Part shown: in pieces, positions 1-5,396 of the stretch
How positions within the stretch are numbered: position 1 is the first letter of the stretch
Layout of the letters: each line of letters opens with the position of its first letter
Source: CAYHGV01 sp964356135
Lineage (GTDB): Bacteria; Hydrothermota; Tepidihabitantia; CAYHGV01
Reading direction: 5' to 3'
Length of the DNA stretch: 5,883 nt
NCBI GenBank assembly: GCA_964356135.1
Contig: CAYHGV010000127.1
Span: forward strand, 1 to 5,883
Translations under genes and position numbers: made by a program
The notes under the pieces: generated by a model
Seen by the model: only the letters and a program-made list of their open reading frames with translations
Told to the model about the DNA's origin: nothing
The model's database searches: none

Positions 1-27
1 GGTTTTATTTTTTATCCTGCATTTTCC

Positions 28-59
28 CTCACGGCTCGCTGCTCATATCTCGCTACTGA
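28..59. repeat. degenerate 7-bp tandem repeat downstream of lipoate ligase
   Basis: Consecutive heptads read CTCACGG, CTCGCTG, CTCATAT, CTCGCTA and then a partial CTGA, giving an approximate unit CTCRCTR (YAGYGAG on the other strand). The last units include the TAG stop codon of the leftward lipoate ligase gene. Short heptamer arrays of this kind are known from intergenic DNA in some bacteria. Here the copies are few and degenerate, so this may be a decayed array. The rest of the first 52 bases shows no gene and no hairpin followed by a T-run on the - strand. Confidence 0.5.
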
Positions 60-1114
60 TTTTCCGGTTTCGCTTCGACAATCGCTTTCGTAAAATCTGC
101 CGACGTCACGCCCGGCGTTTCGATCTTTTTCTTCTCGTAGAATTCTTCAATCTTCGAAACCAGCGCCCGTTCATCGAGCGGTGTTGCACTCAAGTCAGTT
201 TCAAGTTCGGTCAATCCTTCTTTGGGTAAAAAAGTGAAGTCACCGGAAATCGCAATTTCCGACAGCGTCGTGCCCTGGATCTCTTCCGCGGTCCGGATTA
301 AACCGCCCCGGGCTTTATAGAGCCCGTAGAGAATCTCCACCCCGGCTCGAATTTTCACACCCTTCGGAATCTTCGGTGTCTTTTTATGCAAAAACTCAGC
401 CGAGGTCAACCACTGCTCGAGTTCGAGCATCTTCCGGCGGACCTCGTCATCCAGGGTCACCGGTTCGAGCCGACCCAGAATTTTTTCAAACTCTTCGCGC
501 AGCACCCGCCGGATATCACCGCGCGGCGGAATCGAACCCAGCTCCCGCTTCATCGTCGTCAGGTTCGCTTCCATCGTTGTATAGATTTTGTCCCGGAATT
601 TTTCATCCGGCACCCGCAGCACCCGGCTCATCGTCCGGTAGTCAAAGTCCAAAAGAATCCCGCCGACAAAAACCATCGAGTCGCCGATATTGGCACCGCC
701 TTCACCGGCAATCTTTTTCCCCGCCCCGGTGACGATGTCGTTCTCTGCCCGAAACGACGCCTGGATACCGAACCGCTGATAGGTCTGGCATGCCGGCTCC
801 GACAGGGAACGGTAAATCTCCGACATCGCCCGGGGGAATTTGGAATTGTCCCGGCGCCAGATCACCTGATAGAAAATCTGATTTCCATCCAGATAGGTAG
901 CGCCACCGCCGACCTCGCGGCGCATGACCGGGATTGCTGCTTCGCGACAAAAATCAAAATCCACTTCCTTCGCCGCATCCTGGAAATAACCGACACTAAC
1001 CAGGGGGACGGTGGGTGACACCAGGACCAGCGCCTCCACCCCCATTCGTGCCAGCGCATGAAAGACGAGCATCGACTCCTGTCCGGGCAGGTTATCTAAA
1101 TTCAAAAGATACAC
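53..1114 (-). CDS. lplA: lipoate-protein ligase A family protein with C-terminal accessory domain
   Basis: Likely attaches lipoate to lysines of lipoyl-domain proteins in the cytoplasm, using ATP through a lipoyl-AMP intermediate. With the GTG start chosen here the protein has 353 residues. The BPL/LplA catalytic fold shows the RREVGGG loop at 65-71 and GKKIAG at 132-137, whose second lysine (about K134) aligns with the conserved catalytic lysine. The C-terminal third contains a KIRAGVEI stretch and an AISGDF motif near 288-293, as in the LplA accessory (LplB-like) domain, so both parts are fused. The usual HD of GGGxVYHD reads LD here, which I believe is a subfamily variant. An upstream in-frame ATG at 1171 would add 19 hydrophobic residues, but an AGGAGGT lies just before the GTG and none precedes the ATG. 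It follows the PP-loop gene by 57 bp, probably on the same transcript. An octanoyl or other acyl substrate is not excluded. Confidence 0.85.
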   Translation of the reverse strand: MYLLNLDNLPGQESMLVFHALARMGVEALVLVSPTVPLVSVGYFQDAAKEVDFDFCREAAIPVMRREVGGGATYLDGNQIFYQVIWRRDNSKFPRAMSEIYRSLSEPACQTYQRFGIQASFRAENDIVTGAGKKIAGEGGANIGDSMVFVGGILLDFDYRTMSRVLRVPDEKFRDKIYTTMEANLTTMKRELGSIPPRGDIRRVLREEFEKILGRLEPVTLDDEVRRKMLELEQWLTSAEFLHKKTPKIPKGVKIRAGVEILYGLYKARGGLIRTAEEIQGTTLSEIAISGDFTFLPKEGLTELETDLSATPLDERALVSKIEEFYEKKKIETPGVTSADFTKAIVEAKPENQ

Positions 1115-1117
1115 AGC

Positions 1118-1124
1118 ACCTCCT
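1118..1124 (-). promoter_or_regulatory. strong Shine-Dalgarno that decides the lipoate ligase start
   Basis: On the - strand AGGAGGT is followed by GCT and then the GTG at 1114-1112. This is the best ribosome-binding site in the window, though the spacing is a little short. The alternative ATG at 1171-1169, directly after the TGA of the upstream gene, has no purine-rich element before it. It could still be used by translational coupling. Confidence 0.7.
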
Positions 1125-1171
1125 CTGGTGAAACGCAAAATGTAAATAGCACGGCCCAAAATAAAAATCAT

Positions 1172-2155
1172 TCATTGAATTCGTAAACTTCGCACCAGTT
1201 CATCCGGCAAAGGTGCAACCAACACCGTATCGTTGTCGCCGACGCTCACCGCAACCGGTTCCGGGTTCTTGTAATCGCTGTAGCGTGCACAGAGCCGCGC
1301 CGCGGTTTCGATGTCTTCGCTATTGGTATATTTTTTCAGAAGCGTGACCGGTCCGACAAATCCTTGTACCTCAATCCGGGGAGTTCCGGCTCGAACCAAA
1401 CGCTCAAGCAGTTGGTTCTCGGCTTCGCTTCTCCCGACAATCACCTTGGCTCCACTCGGTAGCCGGAAATGGCGACCGATGCTTAAAAGCTCCAGGTCTT
1501 CGACTGAATCTTCAGTATGGCGAAGCGCTTCCCCTAACCGGCGGGAATACTCCGGGTCGGTGAGCTTGCAGCCCCCGGCCGGCGTGGGGTATTCGGCAAT
1601 GCCGAACTCGACCGCCAGCGCCATCTGGGGTTTCCTCGACCGACCCGAGAGCCCCAATAATTTCCTCCGGTCAACCAAACCCTCATTCTCCGGTATCGTC
1701 GGCGGCAGCAGCTGTGCCGATAAGGGTCGCACCAGCCTGCCGGCTAAACCCGATTCCTTTTCGATCACCGCGAGCGTTGCGCGCATCTGCGACATCGGCC
1801 GTTCACCCAGAACCTCGCCGGTGAAGACACACGCCGCACCGAGTTCACGTTGATACTCGCCGGCCCGGGCAAGCATAAAAATCTTACAATCAATGCACGG
1901 ATTCATGTTTTTACCGTAGCCGTGGCGGGGATGTTTCACCAGCTCGATATACTCTTCCTTTAATTCTATAATTTTCAGGTCAACCCCGAAATGCTCGGCG
2001 GTCCGCTGGAGCCGGATTTTGCTTTCGGCTTGTCTGCCGGTTGAGAACGGGGTAACAAAATGCAAGGCAAAAACCCCAATTCCCTGGTCGAGCATCAGCT
2101 TGACCGCCAGGAGCGAGTCGAGTCCGCCTGATACTAATCCGACTGCTTTTGTCAT
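1172..2155 (-). CDS. PP-loop ATPase, ThiI/MnmA-like, with NFACT-R-like C-terminal domain
   Basis: A 327-residue cytoplasmic protein, probably a tRNA thiolation or related RNA sulfur-transfer enzyme. The PP-loop SGGLDS that binds ATP is at 9-14. NPCIDCK puts C87 and C90 in a CxxC, C109 lies just before GEVLGERPMSQ (113-123), and YPTPAGGCKLTDP contains C196. This pattern could support an iron-sulfur cluster or a persulfide relay. There is no N-terminal THUMP domain as in classical ThiI. From about 225 onward, GRHFRLPSGAKVIVGR and the following AEN resemble the NFACT-R (DUF814) RNA-binding domain, a fusion I recall being described for bacterial ThiI-like proteins. The ATG gives a canonical start just before the PP-loop. 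A promoter ends 9 bp upstream, so the message appears leaderless. Databases often label such proteins as thiouridylate methyltransferase, a historical misnomer. The exact target nucleoside cannot be stated. Confidence 0.75.
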   Translation of the reverse strand: MTKAVGLVSGGLDSLLAVKLMLDQGIGVFALHFVTPFSTGRQAESKIRLQRTAEHFGVDLKIIELKEEYIELVKHPRHGYGKNMNPCIDCKIFMLARAGEYQRELGAACVFTGEVLGERPMSQMRATLAVIEKESGLAGRLVRPLSAQLLPPTIPENEGLVDRRKLLGLSGRSRKPQMALAVEFGIAEYPTPAGGCKLTDPEYSRRLGEALRHTEDSVEDLELLSIGRHFRLPSGAKVIVGRSEAENQLLERLVRAGTPRIEVQGFVGPVTLLKKYTNSEDIETAARLCARYSDYKNPEPVAVSVGDNDTVLVAPLPDELVRSLRIQ

Positions 2156-2164
2156 CGTCAGAGC

Positions 2165-2192
2165 ACTATAGATTTCTGCGACCGCCTGTCAA
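2165..2192 (-). promoter_or_regulatory. sigma-70-type promoter for the leftward PP-loop/lplA pair
   Basis: On the - strand, TTGACA (2192-2187) is followed by a 16-bp spacer and TATAGT (2170-2165). Nine bases then separate the -10 box from the ATG at 2155. Transcription starting 7-10 bases after the -10 box would begin within 3 bases of the start codon or on it. No Shine-Dalgarno is present, which agrees with a leaderless message. Confidence 0.75.
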
Positions 2193-2203
2193 GGTATTGA
2201 CAG
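2186..2203. repeat. perfect inverted repeat joining the two divergent -35 boxes
   Basis: CTGTCAA (2186-2192), a GGTA loop and TTGACAG (2197-2203) form a palindrome with 7-bp arms. It is built from the two back-to-back -35 elements plus one extra base pair on each side. It could also be a binding site for a dimeric regulator controlling both sets at once. The symmetry is already largely explained by the two promoters, so an operator role is only a possibility. Confidence 0.5.
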
Positions 2204-2224
2204 TCAAGCCAATTGTCTTATAGT
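2197..2224 (+). promoter_or_regulatory. sigma-70-type promoter for the rightward TCA-type operon
   Basis: TTGACA (2197-2202), a 16-bp spacer and TATAGT (2219-2224) match the housekeeping consensus at 11 of 12 positions. The ATG at 2234 follows after nine bases, the same geometry as the leftward promoter. The TATAGT box lies inside any reading frame opened at the TTG at 2213, so that TTG would not be on the transcript. Confidence 0.75.
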
Positions 2225-2233
2225 AAACAGTTT

Positions 2234-3004
2234 ATGCCCGCAAAGACTGGAATCACGAAAATCGAGCCGAACCGGATTACGATCCGCGGCTATCGCCAGG
2301 AACAATTAATTGGCGCTATCCCCTTTGCCCATACCATCTTTCTCCTCTGGCAGGGCAGACTTCCGACTGAAACTGAAGGTAAGATGTTCGATGGACTCCT
2401 GACCGCGTGCGTCGACCACGGTGTCACCCCACCTTCCTGTCTCGCCACCCGCACCCTCGCTTCGGTCCGGGCTTCTTTGCCAACCGCAGTTGCCGCCGGC
2501 ATCATGGCAATCACCGATGTCCACGGCGGCGCAATTGAAGCGTGTGCTCAATTACTTCAGGCATGGGTTAAAAAAGCCCAAGCCGAAAACAAAACCTTCG
2601 AAGCCGCAGCCCAACTACTCTGTGCCGAACGTGCCAGTAAAAAAGAGCTGATGCCGGGATACGGCCACCGGCTCCATACCCAGGACCCGCGTACCGGACG
2701 GCTGTTTAGCCTTGCCGAAGAACTGGGAATTGCCGGCAACCACCAGAAATTAGCACTCGCAATCGAAGCCGAATTTGCCAAAACCAAAAAGCTGCCGATC
2801 AATGTTGACGGTGCAATTGGTGCGATTATCAGTGATATGGACTTCGATTACCGGCTGGGTAAGGCGTTTTTTCTCATGGGTCGCACCGCCGGCCTGGTCG
2901 CCCATGCCTACGAGGAGATGACCCGGGAAAAACCGATGCGCCCGCTCGCGTCCGGCGAAGTCGAATACGACGGGCCGTGGGAGCGGGAAGTAACAAAAAA
3001 ATGA
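2234..3004 (+). CDS. citryl-CoA lyase / citrate synthase-like protein
   Basis: A 256-residue protein with the citrate synthase fold in its short form, similar to stand-alone citryl-CoA lyase and to the lyase part of ATP-citrate lyase (full citrate synthases have roughly 370-430 residues). Expected chemistry is cleavage of citryl-CoA to acetyl-CoA and oxaloacetate, or the reverse condensation. The citrate synthase triad can be matched: H97 in VHGGA, H145 in GYGHR followed by DPR, and D192 in INVDGAIGA, a motif typical of the lyase branch. I start it at the ATG 9 bp after the -10 box. The TTG at 2213 is in frame but overlaps the promoter. It opens a probable four-gene operon with a hydro-lyase large subunit and KorAB. 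No citryl-CoA synthetase is visible, so a citrate-synthase role or a different acyl-CoA substrate (such as a methylcitrate type) remains open. Confidence 0.75.
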   Translation: MPAKTGITKIEPNRITIRGYRQEQLIGAIPFAHTIFLLWQGRLPTETEGKMFDGLLTACVDHGVTPPSCLATRTLASVRASLPTAVAAGIMAITDVHGGAIEACAQLLQAWVKKAQAENKTFEAAAQLLCAERASKKELMPGYGHRLHTQDPRTGRLFSLAEELGIAGNHQKLALAIEAEFAKTKKLPINVDGAIGAIISDMDFDYRLGKAFFLMGRTAGLVAHAYEEMTREKPMRPLASGEVEYDGPWEREVTKK

Positions 3005-3036
3005 TTAAATGGTTAAATGGTTAAAAATTTAAATGA
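2997..3036. repeat. 8-bp tandem repeat spanning a stop-start junction
   Basis: Octads run AAAAATGA (2997), TTAAATGG (3005), TTAAATGG (3013), TTAAAAAT (3021) and TTAAATGA (3029). The first holds the TGA stop of the citryl-CoA lyase-like gene and the last holds the ATG of the next gene. The 28-bp gap is therefore made entirely of repeat units. It contains extra ATGs at 3009 and 3017. The one at 3009 is in frame with the downstream gene but is closed by TAA immediately before its ATG. No Shine-Dalgarno is present. Confidence 0.6.
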
Positions 3037-4271
3037 CGATTGCTGAAAAAATTTTAGCGAAGGCTTCGGGAAAAAAAAACGTAGCCCCGGGAGAAATTGT
3101 CACCGCCAAAGTCGATGTCGCACTGTCCCATGAGAATGCCGGTCTGGTCATAAAACATTTCCAAGAGCTCGGACGCCCCACCGTCTGGGATCCGGACCGG
3201 ATCGTCATCCTCTTTGACCATCGGATCCCAGCCGAATCGGAAAAGACCGCCGTCGGCCACAAAGCCGTCCGCGAATTCGTCAAACAACAGGGAATAAAAA
3301 ATTTTTACGACCTGCGCGCCGGGATCTGCCACCAGATTCTCTCCGAAAAAGGACATGCCCGGCCGGGCGAGCTCATTGTCGGCACCGATTCCCATACCAC
3401 CACCTCGGGCGCGTTCGGAGCCTTTGCCACCGGCATCGGCGCCACCGAGATGTCGGCAGTCTGGGCTACGGGCGAAATCTGGCTCAAAGTTCCCGAAACA
3501 TTGAAAATAACCGTTCACGGAGCATTCAAGGAATGGGTGGGAGCCAAGGATTTGATTCTCTATATTATTAGCCAGGTGCGTGCCGATGGCGCCGACTACC
3601 AATCGGTCGAGTTCGAAGACGAAACGATCGAAGCGATGACCGTCGCCTCCCGGATGGTGCTCTGCAATCTTTCGATGGAGATGGGCGCCAAAGCGGCGAT
3701 TGTTCCACCCGACCAAAAAACCCTCGACTATCTGTCCAGTCGGACACGGATTCCGCTTTCACCGGTTTACGCTGACCCGGACGCTCACTACGAAAAAACC
3801 CTGAGCTTCGATGTATCGAACCTCGAACCCCAGGTCGCCTGTCCCCACCAGGTTGACAATGTCAAACCGGTGAGTGCCGTCCAGGACATGAGGATCGACC
3901 AGGCGCTCTTGGGCTCGTGCACCAACGGCCGGCTCGAGGATTTAGCCGTCGCCGCGAAAATTCTAAAAGGGAAAAAAATCCCTCTCACGGTCCGAATGAT
4001 TGTCATCCCCGCCTCATGGGAAGTGTACCACGAGGCAATGAACCAGGGCTTGTTAGCAACCTTCATTGAGGCGGGTGCGATTATTTTGAATCCTGGATGT
4101 GGCCCCTGCCTGGGCGCGCACCAGGGACTGTTAGCACCGGGTGAACGGTGCATCTCTTCCACCAACCGAAACTTCCAGGGCCGAATGGGCAGTCCAGCAG
4201 CCGAAGTCTATTTAGCATCACCCGCGGTTGTCGCAGCTTCGGCCGTAGCGGGTGTAATCACAGCACCTTGA
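3033..4271 (+). CDS. aconitase-superfamily hydro-lyase large subunit (LeuC/HacA type)
   Basis: A 412-residue catalytic large subunit of a two-subunit [4Fe-4S] hydro-lyase: isopropylmalate isomerase, homoaconitase, or a similar enzyme acting as aconitase. GTDSHTTTSGAFGAFATGIG (117-136) and SCTNG (C296), NPGCGPC (C356, C359) supply the family signature and the three cluster ligands. NRNFQGRMGS (378-387) gives the conserved substrate-binding arginines. Length fits the shorter archaeal/bacterial LeuC2-HacA group rather than the roughly 466-residue enterobacterial LeuC. TAA lies directly before the ATG, so no longer start is possible, and MTIAEKIL is the usual N-terminus. A nine-A run covers codons 13-16. 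Substrate choice is set mainly by the small subunit, which is not next to it. Given the citrate-synthase-fold neighbour and KorAB, citrate/isocitrate is attractive, but this is inference; leuC remains an alternative name. Confidence 0.85.
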   Translation: MTIAEKILAKASGKKNVAPGEIVTAKVDVALSHENAGLVIKHFQELGRPTVWDPDRIVILFDHRIPAESEKTAVGHKAVREFVKQQGIKNFYDLRAGICHQILSEKGHARPGELIVGTDSHTTTSGAFGAFATGIGATEMSAVWATGEIWLKVPETLKITVHGAFKEWVGAKDLILYIISQVRADGADYQSVEFEDETIEAMTVASRMVLCNLSMEMGAKAAIVPPDQKTLDYLSSRTRIPLSPVYADPDAHYEKTLSFDVSNLEPQVACPHQVDNVKPVSAVQDMRIDQALLGSCTNGRLEDLAVAAKILKGKKIPLTVRMIVIPASWEVYHEAMNQGLLATFIEAGAIILNPGCGPCLGAHQGLLAPGERCISSTNRNFQGRMGSPAAEVYLASPAVVAASAVAGVITAP

Positions 4272-4278
4272 AAGGAGT
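4271..4278 (+). promoter_or_regulatory. Shine-Dalgarno before korA, with long spacing
   Basis: AAAGGAGT directly follows the stop of the hydro-lyase gene (TGA at 4269-4271, sharing its last A). The distance from GGAG to the ATG at 4293 is 15 bases, longer than usual. No alternative in-frame start lies nearer, and the protein N-terminus fits the family from this ATG. Confidence 0.55.
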
Positions 4279-4292
4279 AAAAGAAATCAACT

Positions 4293-5396
4293 ATGGAACT
4301 ACTCACTGGTAACGAAGCCTCAGCATTAGGTGGACTTAAAGCCGGGGTTCGATTCTTTGCCGGCTATCCGATTACGCCTTCGACCGAAATCGCCGAAATA
4401 ATGGCGTTCGAATTGCCGAAGAGGGGCGGGGTTTTCATCCAGATGGAGGATGAGATTGCGGCAATCACGGCAATCGTCGGTGCATCCGCCGCCGGCGTCA
4501 AATCAATGACCTCCACTTCCGGTCCGGGTTTTTCTTTAATGCAGGAAGGAATTGGCTACGCCGGCATGGTCGAAGTGCCGTGCGTAATTGTCAATGTTCA
4601 GCGCGGCGGACCTGCCACCGGCTTGCCGACCAAGGTTGCTCAGGGCGATTTGATGGCCGCGCGCTGGGGAACCCACGGCGACCACCCGGCAGTTTCGCTT
4701 GCCCCCTCGACGATTTACGAATGTTTTGAACTGACCGCGAAGGCGGTTGAGATTGCCGAGCGGCTGCGGACACCGGTTATCGTCCTGATGGATGAGATTG
4801 TCGGCCATTTGAGCGAAAAGGCGGACCTGCCGGAATCGATACCGGTCTATGAGCGAAAAACACCCCAGGTGAAACCCGAAGACTACCTCCATTACGGTGA
4901 TGAAACCAACTACGATGCTCCGATTGCATCGTTCGGCCAGGGCTTCCGTATTCACCTCTCCGGCCTGACCCACCGTCCGGACGGCTTTCCCACCAATAAA
5001 CCGGAAGAGATCGCCTGGAAGATGGAACGGCTGCGGAAAAAAATCGACGACAACCGGCACTGGCTGGTCGATATCGACCATTCTCATTTAGAAAATGCCG
5101 AAACGGTCCTCGTTTCATTCGGCAGCTCCGCCCGGTCGGCAAAAGAAGCACGCCGGATTACCGACGCTGACGGCAAAAAAATCGGATTCGTCCGGCTGCG
5201 GATGGTCTGGCCCTTCCCGGACAAACAACTCGCCCTGCTCCTAAAAAACGCGAAACGGATCGTCGTGCCCGAGATGAACCAGGGTCAGTTGATTCACGAA
5301 ATTCGACGGATCGTTGGTCTCGGCGTCGAGCTTACCGGCGTCAACCGGGTCGACGGCGAGATGATCACACCCGACGAAATTCTGGGGGTCTTATGA
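4293..5396 (+). CDS. korA: 2-oxoacid:ferredoxin oxidoreductase subunit alpha (2-oxoglutarate type)
   Basis: The 367-residue alpha subunit of a cytoplasmic OFOR that interconverts 2-oxoglutarate plus CoA with succinyl-CoA and CO2 using ferredoxin. GNEAS (6-10) and AGYPITPSTEIAE (23-35) form the substrate-end motif of domain I. MEDEIAAI (51-58), TSGPGFSLM (75-83), QRGGPATGLPT (103-113) and GDLMAARWGTHGDH (118-131) are strongly typical of the KorA/VorB group. The C-terminal part (about 270-367) is the domain II-like region with a VRLRMVWPFPD stretch. No gamma domain is fused at the N-terminus, so any gamma or ferredoxin-like delta subunit would be a separate gene outside the window. Its TGA overlaps the korB ATG, which supports co-translation and a tight alpha-beta complex. 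2-Oxoglutarate is preferred because of the context, but branched-chain or other 2-oxoacids cannot be excluded. Confidence 0.9.
   Translation: MELLTGNEASALGGLKAGVRFFAGYPITPSTEIAEIMAFELPKRGGVFIQMEDEIAAITAIVGASAAGVKSMTSTSGPGFSLMQEGIGYAGMVEVPCVIVNVQRGGPATGLPTKVAQGDLMAARWGTHGDHPAVSLAPSTIYECFELTAKAVEIAERLRTPVIVLMDEIVGHLSEKADLPESIPVYERKTPQVKPEDYLHYGDETNYDAPIASFGQGFRIHLSGLTHRPDGFPTNKPEEIAWKMERLRKKIDDNRHWLVDIDHSHLENAETVLVSFGSSARSAKEARRITDADGKKIGFVRLRMVWPFPDKQLALLLKNAKRIVVPEMNQGQLIHEIRRIVGLGVELTGVNRVDGEMITPDEILGVL
5384..5389 (+). promoter_or_regulatory. purine-rich ribosome-binding site for korB
   Basis: GGGGGT lies inside the end of korA, four bases from the G tract to the ATG at 5393. It is a reasonable, slightly imperfect Shine-Dalgarno, and the ATGA overlap would also permit coupled re-initiation. 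Confidence 0.45.

Noticed and set aside
1..52. Terminator for the leftward transcript
   Set aside because: No GC-rich hairpin followed by T residues on the - strand; the - strand there ends A-rich instead.
386..1018. 210-codon open frame on the + strand opposite lplA
   Set aside because: Fully antisense to a gene with clear LplA motifs; the translation is rich in Arg, His and Pro with no recognisable domain, as expected from a codon-bias shadow.
2213..2233. TTG start adding seven residues to the citryl-CoA lyase-like protein
   Set aside because: The TATAGT -10 box is inside this extension, and no ribosome-binding site precedes the TTG; the ATG at 2234 fits the promoter.
3071..3133. Nine-A run ending in an in-frame A AAA AAC heptamer, a possible -1 frameshift site in the hydro-lyase gene
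   Set aside because: A -1 shift would reach TGA at 3131-3133 and give only a peptide of about 33 residues with no function. AAA-rich runs are frequent across these genes, so this is most likely ordinary lysine codon use.
3054..3716. 220-codon open frame on the - strand opposite the hydro-lyase gene
   Set aside because: Antisense shadow of a strongly conserved coding region; no ribosome-binding site or known motif.
4536..5087. 183-codon open frame on the - strand opposite korA
   Set aside because: Covers conserved KorA motifs on the other strand and shows no family signature of its own.
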